Of a DNA stretch of 64,000 bases, positions 1 through 18,837 are shown piece after piece (position 1 is the first letter of the stretch; every line of letters starts with the position of its first letter). Location: NCBI GenBank assembly GCA_039096225.1, contig JBBPEB010000013.1:1659501-1723500 (forward strand), in the 5' to 3' direction. The stretch comes from Blastocystis sp. Blastoise (lineage: Eukaryota; Sar; Bigyra; Opalinata; Blastocystidae). Under the pieces are notes generated by a model. That model searched no databases. It saw only the letters and a program-made list of their open reading frames with translations, and was not told the origin of the DNA. The position numbers were made by a program, and so were the translations under genes.

Positions 1-1
1 G

Positions 2-97
2 AGAATAGATGTAGTAAAAGAAGAAAAAGAAGAAGAAGAGAATGAGAAAGCCGAAGAAAGAAGAGAAGGGTATATATCCATATAACTATATAGATAA
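2..97 (+). CDS. 3' end of an unidentified Glu/Lys-rich protein (partial)
   Basis: The window opens inside an open frame (phase starting at base 2) that encodes a highly charged tail, beginning RIDVVKEEKEEEEN and continuing Glu/Arg-rich. At 70 a GTATAT donor is followed by a TATAG acceptor at 93, which would be a 24-base intron, after which the frame stops at 95-97. If that intron is not spliced, the frame stops at 83-85 instead. Only some 22 residues are visible, so no function can be given. The reading is supported by charge bias and a local splice pattern only. The opposite strand or untranslated sequence are alternatives. Confidence 0.3.
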
Positions 98-360
98 ATA
101 GGAGATATAGAAGCATATTGAATTATAAATCATATATAGATTAGTTAAAATATTCTAATATAATATATATATATATATATAATCAAGATAAAGTTGATAG
201 GAAGACATTGTTGAATTATCTGAGACAGTCTATATATATAATAATTATGATATAATTATAAATATAAATAAATATATATGTACTAAAATATATGATATAT
301 AATGTATAGTATATATTATAATATATATATAAAAGTATAATAAAAATAATAGTATATATT

Positions 361-1079
361 TTATAATACTTGATGTGCTCTTAGTTGCGGAATGATTGTG
401 TTCATGGTATTTAACAGTTTTCTATTTGATTCGAGAATATTTTCATATTCTTGTTTTTGATTGGATGATTTTGCTAATACGACGCGAATCACATTATCCC
501 ATTCGTTATAAGACTATATAGAATATAATATATATATTTAATAATAATATGTTCTATATTAGATATGAAAAAAATTATATTTTATTGAATATGAAAAAAT
601 ATTATATTATTGAACATAAAAATCAATATATATATATACATTTTGAACTTGTTTAAATAATTCATGTAACGTTAGATCTTTATCAGCGGTTTCTAATGCA
701 TCGACAATTCGATTTACATAATATTCTTGTGTTTGTTGAGATATACTCATAAAGGAGGACTATATATAGATATAATATTATAAACATAAATGTTTTATTA
801 GAAATATAAAATAATAATATAAAATTCTCTATAATAATAAACACTATAAATAATAATATTATATATATATACATTATATTCATCTGTAAATTCATTATCG
901 GCCATAGTTTTTTGATAATTAAAATTATCCGATAATTCCCGTGAATATTGTTGATATTCCTCTTCTAATTTTATTTCTTTTGTTTTACAATTGTGTTCAT
1001 ACTGATATTTATAGATAGAATCGATATTATGAAATAGAATTTGCTTTTCTTTTTGATACTATATATATTATTCATTATA

Positions 1080-1110
<31 letters not shown>

Positions 1111-1393
1111 GATCAATATAAAAACATATAAAACTTTATTTAACACTATAAAGAAGTAATATATATATATATACAATTTGTTTATGATATTCTTTATTTT
1201 TCTTTAATAATTCAAATAAAATAGAAACTTCTTGATTTGGAAGATCTAAGTATTGAGCTGAAATTTGTTGAATAAACTGACTTTTCAGTTTAAATTGTTG
1301 AAACTAAAGGAAATATATATATATAATTATTATTATAATAAAGAATATATACATCTTCTTCGTCATTATTTGAAATATTATTATTATTATTAA

Positions 1394-1465
<72 letters not shown>

Positions 1466-2394
1466 CTTTATTATTATCTTGATTATTATCAGAAATTTCA
1501 ATAATTCCTTTAGTACTACTTTCAACTATAACATTATTATTATTATTTTCTAAATGAATAACATTATCTTCATCTTCAGTTTGTGTTTCTTCTGGAATAT
1601 TGTTATGAGACAAATTATCTATTGCTTTATCACGATCTGAATAATCTGTAGAAATTGAATCTATTTCTTTCTGAATTGTATTACTAAATGATTGATCTAT
1701 ATACAAAGAAAACAATAATAGTTATAATTAAAATAATAATTATAATTAAAATAATAATTATAATTAAAACAATAATTATATTAAAACAATAATTATATGT
1801 AAATTAATAATTATAATTAAAACAATAATATATACCATCTACAAGATCTTTTGTATTCATCATATTTATAATAACTTGAGCATCTTTTTCATATTGTTTC
1901 ACATCTTTGTTGTCTAAATAATTGTAGAATCAAGAAAAGAAAAAAATACTTATTTTAATGTCTAAAAGTTGCTTTCGACATGTATCCCAATCTAAAGCGA
2001 CATACTTTTCAATATATTCAAGTAATTCTGGATGATGATCATCACAATATTTGTATAATCCAGGAGATAATCTACATAAAAATAGGTTTTTATATTGAAA
2101 ACCTAACGATACCTTAAAGATATAACGCCAACAACGGGTAATGAAATAAGAAGAGTAAGAACTGATTGCACAATTGACGAATTGTTTGGTTTAGAAGATT
2201 TATTTGTTGCTTGTTCAGTAGTAACATCCTCAAAGATACCTTTTGATGCTTCATCTTTCATTAACCTTGCAGTTTTCATATAGGATCTTACTCCATTCTT
2301 TAAATTCTATAAAAATGAATTCATATCTATTTCTATTATCGATTACTTTAACGACTTTTGATGATTGTTTTAGTGAAGAACTTATTTGAAACAT
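361..2394 (-). CDS. hypothetical protein: basic N-terminus, one membrane segment, coiled coil, poly-Asn
   Basis: I do not recognise this family. Nine exons can be chained in one frame (2347-2394, 2113-2306, 1950-2071, 1836-1913, 1353-1696, 1175-1303, 873-1058, 640-759, 361-513), totalling 1374 bases or 457 residues plus stop. All have GT donors and AG acceptors. The first ~33 residues (MFQISSSLKQSSKVVKNLKN and on) are rich in Ser and Lys/Arg with no acidic residue, followed by a likely transmembrane helix around residues 62-81 (IVQSVLTLLISLPVVGVISL). The rest is hydrophilic, with helical stretches rich in Gln, Glu and Lys and a long Asn run in the fifth exon. An uncharged-to-basic leader, one membrane anchor and a coiled coil would fit a mitochondrial or endomembrane protein, but this is inference. 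Same strand as Mo25, 264 bases downstream of its stop. Confidence 0.72.
1384..1464 (+). repeat. (ATT)n trinucleotide repeat coding for poly-Asn
   Basis: A near-perfect ATT repeat on the plus strand reads as AAT codons on the minus strand inside the fifth exon of the gene at 361-2394. It gives an asparagine run of more than 20 residues with few interruptions. Length probably varies between strains. Confidence 0.9.
1717..1832. repeat. intronic tandem repeat of about 20 bases
   Basis: Imperfect copies of a unit close to AATAATTATAATTAAAACA fill most of the intron between the fourth and fifth exons of the gene at 361-2394. It appears to be simple slippage-type repeat DNA. Confidence 0.6.
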
Positions 2395-2658
2395 AGTATA
2401 AATAGAATAAAATATGTGTTTTTTTTGTTGAACAATTTAGAATTCTTTTCTTCTCTTTTTCTTTAGTAAAACAATTTGTATTTTTTAAATGATAAATATA
2501 CTATGAATAATTAAAAATTATTGTGAGAATTAAGTTAGTTTATGAATAAAACAAAGTAGTTAATAAAACAAAGAATTATTTTGATGATTAACTACAAAAA
2601 ATGATGTAATTGAACAACTAGTATGAGAAAACGTTACGATGAAAACTTTATTTTACAT

Positions 2659-3454
2659 TTAATGATTACTGGATTGTTTTGGTGCTGTAAGATGTTGTAA
2701 AGTAGCAATCAATAATCGTTTTTCTTCCAAGAATTGGTCATCATCAACTTTGTCTTCTAAGAAGTTTTGAAGGAAACTAACTAATTTTTGTTGATTACTC
2801 ACTAATACACTAATAATTTGTGCTGGCTTTCTTGGATTCGCTACAAAAACCTATATATTATTAATTTACATATATAGAGAGAATATATGTATATAAGATA
2901 CTTTAAAAACGTGAAATGCTTCAAATTGAATAGCTGGTGAAGGATTACGAAGAACCTATACATAATATTATTAATAAAATATAATGAAATAATAATAAAG
3001 AATAATATTAAATAAATATAATATAATTAATAATATTAAATAAATAATAAATATAATACATACACTCATAATTGTTTTTAAGTTATTAATATCACATATA
3101 TAATACATCATAATATCAAAATTCACTTTATCTAATAAAAACTCACCTAATAACTATATATATATATAGAATATAATATTCATTTATATGGTATATTATA
3201 TTATAAATAATGAGAGAATAAATATATATATATATATACTTTAAGAGATTGTCTTTGAGTGATATATATAGGTGATTGAATTAATGTTGCATACCATGTG
3301 AATACCTATATAATATATATAATTATATATAATATATATATGATTATATATACTAAAATATAAATAATAATAATACTAAAAAACAAGATATTATTTAAAC
3401 AAATAGTATATAATAAATATAATAACAAATAATAAATTATTTTAATAAGCCAAA

Positions 3455-3486
<32 letters not shown>

Positions 3487-4435
3487 AATAAATAAAATAA
3501 ATAGATTACTAAATACATGTGTATATAGTTCTGAAGGAGGAGCTAATCGTTGACTGATTAGACTCTTATTCTTTCTTAATAATTCATGAATGGTTAAGAA
3601 GGCATCACTAGCTATATCAAAATTAGGATTTTGACAATATTCTTCAAATAAAGGTTGTAATAAGAGATCATGTGTAAGTAAATAATTATGTAATTCACGC
3701 TTTTTAATACATTCTCGAATCATTGAACCACAATGAACAGCTAACAAAGGATTCTTATATCTAATATATAAGAAAATATAAAGTATTATAATAAAAAAAA
3801 TATAAATAAATAAAATATAAATAAATTATAAATAATTATAATAAATAAATAAATAAATAAATAAATATAAATAAATAAATAAATATAAAATATTTATAAA
3901 TAAATAAATAAATAAATATAAATAAATAAAAATAAAAATATAAATAAAATATATACCCATCAAACATCATTTGAAATATTTGAGCACCATCAGGAGATAA
4001 CATATATTCAGAAGCGAAATGAGAATAATCTTGAGTGATCAGACAAATATAAACAGTAACAAATGCATTGATCTCCTAGATATAATATATAAGAATATGA
4101 ATTTAAATGAATAAGAACAATCATCCTTAATATATATCTTCTTCTTTATATGATTAAATAATTACTTCTTGTGTGAGTAAAGAAAAATTGTTTAAAAACA
4201 TAATTGTCAAATGCTCATCAATAAATGCTTTACCTAATTCATTACATTTTTCTAAAATAGGCTCCTTCTCATCAGGAGGATTTAAGTAGTCTTTCATTTG
4301 TTCTAATCTATGTAGCAACTTCTTAGGAGCATCTGATTCCGTCTTACCAGAGATTACATTCAATTCAAAGATTGCCCTGTTGACAAGTTGGGTTGGAGTC
4401 TTCTTCTTTTTAAATAATTCTTTAAAGAATGACAT
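2659..4435 (-). CDS. MO25: Mo25 / calcium-binding protein 39 homologue
   Basis: Mo25 is the armadillo-like scaffold that binds the pseudokinase STRAD and activates LKB1 or GCK-type kinases; fungal Hym1 works in the RAM/NDR kinase pathway. Seven exons join in frame (4166-4435, 3957-4075, 3517-3760, 3240-3305, 3064-3153, 2902-2955, 2659-2850) to 344 residues, matching the usual ~340. Family features are clear: the start MSFFKELFKKKKTPTQLV, then LLAVHCGSMIREC, FDIASDAFLTIHELL, ITQRQSLKLLGEFLLD, the segment PAIQFEAFHVFKVFVAN, and an end near residue 344. The first ATG of the open frame lies 12 codons upstream, but the ATG at 4435 fits the family N-terminus. Divergent from the debranching enzyme gene. 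Introns contain (AATA)n and (TA)n. No lesions seen. Confidence 0.95.
3825..3950. repeat. (AATA)n tetranucleotide repeat in a Mo25 intron
   Basis: AAATAAATAAAT-type repeats fill the second Mo25 intron. A similar (AATA)n run lies at about 3450-3500 in the next intron. Both are simple-sequence DNA. Confidence 0.8.
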
Positions 4436-4899
4436 AACAATAGCAAAAATATCACAATTTATTCTCCCCAAATTCGTATTGACATTAGAAAGATTATATA
4501 CTCTAGATTGAAAAGTGTTTCAGCGTCCTTTTTATACTCTTTTCATTCTAAACTGAATTTTTTAAGCTGATCTTATCTCTTTAAAAATTTTAAAAATTCC
4601 CCTTTTATGTAGTCAAATAACCGTGAAATACCAAGAAGAAAAAAATCATGTTTTTTTTATTTGTATCACTTGAATTTATAAAATTGTCATCGATGACGAA
4701 GTACTTCGTATTTTCTTTTCTTTTTTATTCTATATATATAAGTCTTCGTCTTTCTTCTTGTCCTCTTTTTTTTTGTGGGAAGAAACCGACAAAAATATCT
4801 GAAAAAAAAATAATTCTAGATTCGAATCTATTTTATTTTATATTTATAGTAAAAAACTTTTTGTTTTTACAAATTATTATATTATACTTTTAATATAAA
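4436..4899. promoter_or_regulatory. bidirectional intergenic region between Mo25 and debranching enzyme
   Basis: This 464-base spacer separates divergent starts, so it should carry both promoters. It has long T and A runs (for example around 4640-4660 and 4765-4815), which is typical of AT-rich genomes. The only GC-containing element that stands out is AATAACCGTG at 4616-4625, which recurs upstream of the gene at 14866. No TATA-like site can be singled out in such AT-rich DNA. Confidence 0.5.
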
Positions 4900-12619
<7,720 letters not shown>

Positions 12620-14865
12620 TCAATTTATATTATTATTTTGTTTTATATACTTTACAGTTAGTTTTTAAGGCTTTTTTTAAAATATAATTGTATCTGCTTT
12701 CTATATATAATGACAATATATGTATCTTTTAATACTTATATATATATATCTTTAGAATTTTAACCAAATTAATTTATTTTATTATTTTTTTATATTCTTT
12801 TGGTTGTATTACATAAATAGGAAATATTGTAATATATTATTGATTTAATCTAAGAATAAATAGTATATATAAATGATAACAGATATTCCAAACATATTGT
12901 TTTAGAAATATAAGTATAACTATATATAGGTTTTAATTCTAGAAATAAGTATTTTTTTTGTAAAATACATTAAAGTATTATAAACAATTTATCGATTACA
13001 ATATATTATCAATTTTATAAACTTATAATATAATGAACAAAACATTTTTAAAAAATAATGTAATTATATGGAAAAGAACTAGGTTAATAAAAGAAATTTC
13101 TATTTACTATATAAATATATATATAATATATGATATTCTTATGGATAAAAAATCTATTTTTGTTATATTTTATAATATTTTATAATATTGAAATTTTGTA
13201 TATATTACGTGGTCATTTATTATAGTAATTTTTTTTGTTTATACATATATACAGAAAACATATGTTTTATATATACAATCAAGAATAATGACTATTATTG
13301 GAATGTATGAATTTTATTATACATTATATCTAGTGAATAAATAATAATAGTATATGCTTATTCATTTCTATATATAATATTGGATAGAAACAAGAGCTTT
13401 TCATGTATAACACAAAACTTATGTTTTAGAAGCTATAGACTAGAGATAGAATGACATATATAATTATATCATGAACATATATAAGATCAAAAAACAAACG
13501 AACTTTTTATACATATATTAACGTTATATAGAGAGATATCGATAAATATATAATATATAATATATAGAAAAATCCATTCATTACAGACGTACCAAACCAA
13601 ATATATATATTAATATATAAAGAAAACAAATATGTATAATAAAAGTAGATAAATTCACTAATATATTTTTGTTCTATTATCAGAGACTCTATTTTATAAT
13701 ATATTATTACCAAAATAAAGTTTCTTATTTTTTGAATGATTAGTAGTACTTTTAGAAAATATCATGTTAATAAAAAGTGTTTTTCATCGTGATACTCCAT
13801 ATTTATATTAATGTTTATTTTGAAAAAATGATTTGTTTTAAAACAATTCTTATCTCATAAAATAATATATATTTGGTTTTAGTAAGTTTAAATCTATCTA
13901 ATATTATTATTTTTTATATTACCAATTATTTGTTTATATATTAGTAGATATTATAAAAATTTGTAAGTATTGCTAATTCATGATAACCATTACTTACGAC
14001 TATCAATTTCATATAATATTGTGGATATCTTAAAAATATAGACACTAGTCACTTTTTTTTCCAGTTAATCTTTTGTAAACTAATTATCAATCTATATCAT
14101 AGTTCTTCATAAAAATAAAGTAATAATACAACTATCATTTATAATAGAAACTATAACAGTGTAAAATGTTAAAAAAAAACATTATTGCTTCAAAACTGTG
14201 TTTCAAGAAACAGAATGACTTATATAGAGAGCGTGTATGAAGTTACTTTGAAATGATAATACAATTACTATATAATATAAATAATAAGTACAAAAAAACC
14301 TTTATGATTTCTAATTTTATGTTTAATTAATAATCGAATTTTTCTACTATTATAATTTAATAGTAATAATTCTGCCAAAACAATAATATAAAAACAAATA
14401 AAATATCGATGAAACTCGCATATATATATTAATCTACTCTAAATTTTAAACTGTCTACTTTAAAATAGAGGGAAAGAGATATTTTTAAGAATTGTGTTTA
14501 TTTGTAGAAACCAAAAAAACTGTTGTTCAATTCCAGTAAAATAATATCTTTGTAAAAATGGGCAATTTGAAAAAATAGTCGCGATTATTCTCGGTTCAAA
14601 ATTCTTTGTATATGTGTTCTTGAAGAGAAACCTGAATTAAAAAGTCAATAACCGTGGGAAAAAGGAGTTAATGATGTTTTCAGACGCTTTAAGTGATTCT
14701 TTTAACAAATTTCAGAAGAAAAAAAATAACTATACCAAGAAAATTTATTTTAATTCAATTATTATTGAATTATCATTTATAGTAGTTGATACAAAGATAA
14801 TTGTTGATATTAGTATGTTATACATGATATGTTAAATTAAATAAATAAAAGTACTAGATTAATTC
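12620..14865. other. 2.2 kb intergenic region with no recognised gene
   Basis: The stretch is AT-rich on both strands, with short T and A runs and no open frame that resembles a protein or continues through plausible splice sites. The last ~370 bases should hold the promoter of the gene at 14866; AATAACCGTG at 14647-14656 is the only notable element. No tRNA or other RNA gene was recognised. Confidence 0.6.
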
Positions 14866-15636
14866 ATGGATTCAGAAAGTAAACAACAAAAGCGTAGTCT
14901 AGAACATCCAGAACCAGTCTCTAAACATACAAAGAATACTGCTGATTTCATTTTTAACGATAAAAGTAAAGTGAGCGTTGAATTATCTTTTTTGAAGAGA
15001 TATCCAACGTCGTTATTATCGAAAGCACTTGAGAATTCTGCTAATTATTTACAAGATGAAGATGCTTACTATATAGATTCTTCAAGATTCTCTGTTGATT
15101 CTTTGATTTTATTAATGGAAGGAAAAATTACACTTGATTCTTTACCCATGAATGAAATCTGTGAAATAAAAAAAGCTGCTAATTATTTCTTTGTAAATGA
15201 TATACGTGATGTTAAGGCTAAAATAGAAGTTACTCTCCAATTATTTTTAAGTGCTTTTATGAAGCAGAACGGTTGTTCAATGTAACTATATATTTTATTA
15301 TAATATAAAAATATCTTTATAGAGAAGATAAACAACGAAATGGTGAAAATAAGCAAACATTACTTATAAATGGTATATATGATAATAAATATATTTATAA
15401 TATTTTTTTTAGGTATACTAACTAAGGAAAGAAATGTCAAGTTTCTGGAATATTCACGATTATTTGAAATAATGAACATTAAAAGAGTAGTAATAAAATG
15501 TATGTTTATTATTATTATTGAAATATAGAAATATTATTATAATATAGTTAATTTTTCAGAAGATATTCCTTATGAATATATATATCCATCAAATCTACAT
15601 GAACTATTTCCACAATTAGAAGAATATGAACTTAAA

Positions 15637-15706
<70 letters not shown>

Positions 15707-18271
15707 CCGGTAATAAAATTAATTAAGGAGATATGTATACGTCATTCTGATCCTCATTATATATTATTATATAAAGAATATAAACGACAATATTACAAAG
15801 AATGTTATCCTGAAGCTTATAATGCTTATATTTCTACTCATCCAGATATAGAATCATTCTCTTTATATTGTAATAAAATTCGATTACATTCACGAAGAAA
15901 CAATGCGAATAATCATCAAGAAGAAAATATTATTCATCATGAAATAATACCTATTAATATTGATGAAGAAATACAGAATGAAAAAATTACCAAGAAACTT
16001 AATTTATATACAGATTCAATTTATGAATATATTCCAATTAGTCATGAACAAAAATTAGTGAAAAAAAGCAATGAAACTATTATTTCTAAAGAAGAATTTA
16101 GTTCTTATACTTTTTCTTTTTGTGACGAAGATGGACGTATATAATATTTATAATATATTTTATTATATTTTTTAAATATAGATCTGAATACTTCGCATCC
16201 AACAATATCGTATTTATAAACTTATTTAAATTTTTTAGTGTTATATATATATATTTATAGATTTATTGTAATACCCTATAATATCTAAATTATTATTTAT
16301 ATTATATATATAGCCGTGGAAGATGTGAACCTCCTTGTATTCAAATCGATAATTATCTACTCAAATTACCTGTTTTTAAACAATTAAGAAATTGTCTGGA
16401 CTGTATATTATATTTATATATATATATATATATATATAGTTGGCAGCTATTATAAATTAGAAACAGTTTCCCCTTTTTTCAAATCACTAAGTGAAGGAAT
16501 ATTTGATAATATACAGACAATGGCACTAAATAATTGTATATCCATCGTTTAATTTTATTTAACAATATATATATATATAGTTATTAACTGTAGTATGTAT
16601 CCTGAGTATATACAATTATTTAAAGATATTATAACAACTCATGTATTTCCAAATATTAAAACTTTAAAGATACGTAGTATATATATGTATAATAGTTAAT
16701 AATATATATATATATACTATAGTATGTGATCAGCATGACCCTGAAATACAATTATACAAAGAAATACTTCCATTAATAACAAGAAATAATTTCCCTAAAT
16801 TATCTATATATACTATTAATTATAGTACAAATTTTAATCTTCTTGAAGATCATTTTGGAATCATTTCTTTATTAACGCCTACTTCTTTAATTGAATTAGT
16901 AGATATTATATATCTATCTAATGGATATAAAACTACTATTCAATTAAATGAGTCTTATGTTAATACTATGTGTCAAGTTAAACAATATCATAAATTTAAG
17001 ATTCAAGGTATATTGATTTATATATATATATATTAATTATTTATAAATAACATATTTATATAGTTGATTTTGATATTAATAATTACAATGAATTATGGAA
17101 AAAGTTATTTGATTCTGAAGTTATCAATTTTAATACATTAACTATTAACTGTATATGTTATGAAATATTCTTTATAAATATAATATATATTATATATAGT
17201 AAGTAAAATAGACCCGCTGATTCATGATTATTCATTTGATATAAGTCATTGCTCTATAAAGTGTCTTAATATAGGTATATATATATATATTCTTTTTGAA
17301 ATAGCTTTATTTCTTATTTATATAATTTTATTAAAATAATTTATTATATATATAGATATTAATAATGATTCAATAGATAAGATGAAAGATATTCAAAATC
17401 TTCTACAAACTATCAATACTACAAATTTGGAAGAAATCTATTTTCATTGTATGAATATATATATTAACACTGGTATTGTAATCTATATATTTATAATTTA
17501 TAGTTGAACATTATGATACTGATACTTTTACAGAATTCTTCAATGCATTATTACATATTCTACATAATAAATTTTATAATAATGTCACAAAAGTTGATAT
17601 TAGTATAATTATTAATTATTTACTTTTGTGTTTAAATGTTTATTATAACAATAGGTGTTAAATATAATTCAAACATAGGTTTCCTTAATGAGAATCAAAT
17701 GATTGAAATGAATAGAATTCTATTAGAATTCTTCTCTTTATTTACAGATAATATCCGATCTTTATATATACGTATATAAATACTTATATATGATTATTTA
17801 TATATAATAACAATTATTTGTACAGCGACATATCTATTAAATTATTTATGTTTAACAAATGAATGCATGAATTTACCTTTATGGGCTAATTTAAAAGAAA
17901 TGAAAATATATATGCGTATATATATTATTTATATTATATATATTATATATATTATAAACTATTTATATATAAATATAGGTGATGAAACTCATAATTATCC
18001 AGATGATGCTGAAAAATATCCATTTAAAATGTTTGATAATATATCTGAATTAATTAACAATAAAAAATTAATTCATCTTCAATCAGTTACTATGGTTTGT
18101 GATTATATATTTTATTGTATATATGTATAAATGATATTTTATTTTTAATAAATGTTCTTTATAGCACATGACCCAGAGACATATGAATATGCTTATCCCT
18201 TTATTCAAACAATTACGAATTGTTCTTTAGATTCTCTTCCTTGTTTAAAACAATTCCTTGTAGATGATGGT

Positions 18272-18306
<35 letters not shown>

Positions 18307-18837
18307 CTTATCTATTTATTATTATAATATAAAGCCCTCGACAAAATGAATCTTTTTAATGTATTTCCTTCTCTTTATTTTGATCATCATATGATATGTA
18401 ATACGATTAAAATGAACTATGAAATCATTTATTATTATGATGCTTTTCTTGACTATTCTGAATATATATATAAGGAACTACAAAAACCATATACAAAAGG
18501 AATCACTAATTTATATTTACGTATATATATTATTATTATTATTATTATCATTTAAATAATGTTTACTATATACTTATGTTTCTATATATATAGGCATAGT
18601 AGACAACCTTTTTTTGATGAAATTTGTGGATTTAATAATAAATGATTCATTTCCTTATTTGAACAAATTAACTATTAAAATTGAAAGTATATATATATAT
18701 ATTAATATAATGGTTAATATATTGTTTTAGGTGACACAGATAAGATAGATATAAATGATTATATGCCATTATTGAATAATTATAAAGAAGAAACCAATAA
18801 TAATTTAGATATATCTATTTATATACCTAGTAAGTAA
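14866..18837 (+). CDS. BTB/T1-like domain plus LRR-like ladder protein, family copy 1 (possibly decaying)
   Basis: First of four paralogues in this window; function unknown. Residues ~30-130 look like a divergent BTB/K-channel-tetramerisation (T1) fold: FLKRYPTSLLSKALENS, YYIDSSRFSVDSLILLMEG and a final ...VNDIRDVKAKIEV. Next come short exons: YIYPSNLHELFPQLEEYEL, then a longer exon with SDPHYILLYKEYKRQYYK that is shared by the family, then many exons that end in strand-like motifs such as NTLTINC, NIRSLYIR, GITNLYLR and FPYLNKLTI. Nearly all introns I phased are phase 1. The last exon ends DISIYIPSK with a stop at 18835-18837. Problems: the intron at ~15638 has GA instead of GT and is an expanded TA tract, and the piece after the long exon reaches a stop at 16217-16219. 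It may be a damaged or alternatively spliced copy. Confidence 0.6.
15639..15703. repeat. (TA)n tract replacing an intron of family copy 1
   Basis: About 32 TA units run without interruption from the exon end (GAACTTAAAAG) to the TAG acceptor before TTCCGG. No GT remains at the 5' end. Confidence 0.9.

Noticed and set aside
1304-1525. Poly-Ile frame in the (ATT)n tract
   Set aside because: It is a shadow frame of the poly-Asn exon of the gene at 361-2394, whose nine-exon chain sums to an exact multiple of three.
12620-14865. Mitochondrial DNA insertion or organelle contig, because of the extreme AT content
   Set aside because: There are no mitochondrial genes, rRNAs or tRNAs, and the flanking genes are typical spliced nuclear genes.
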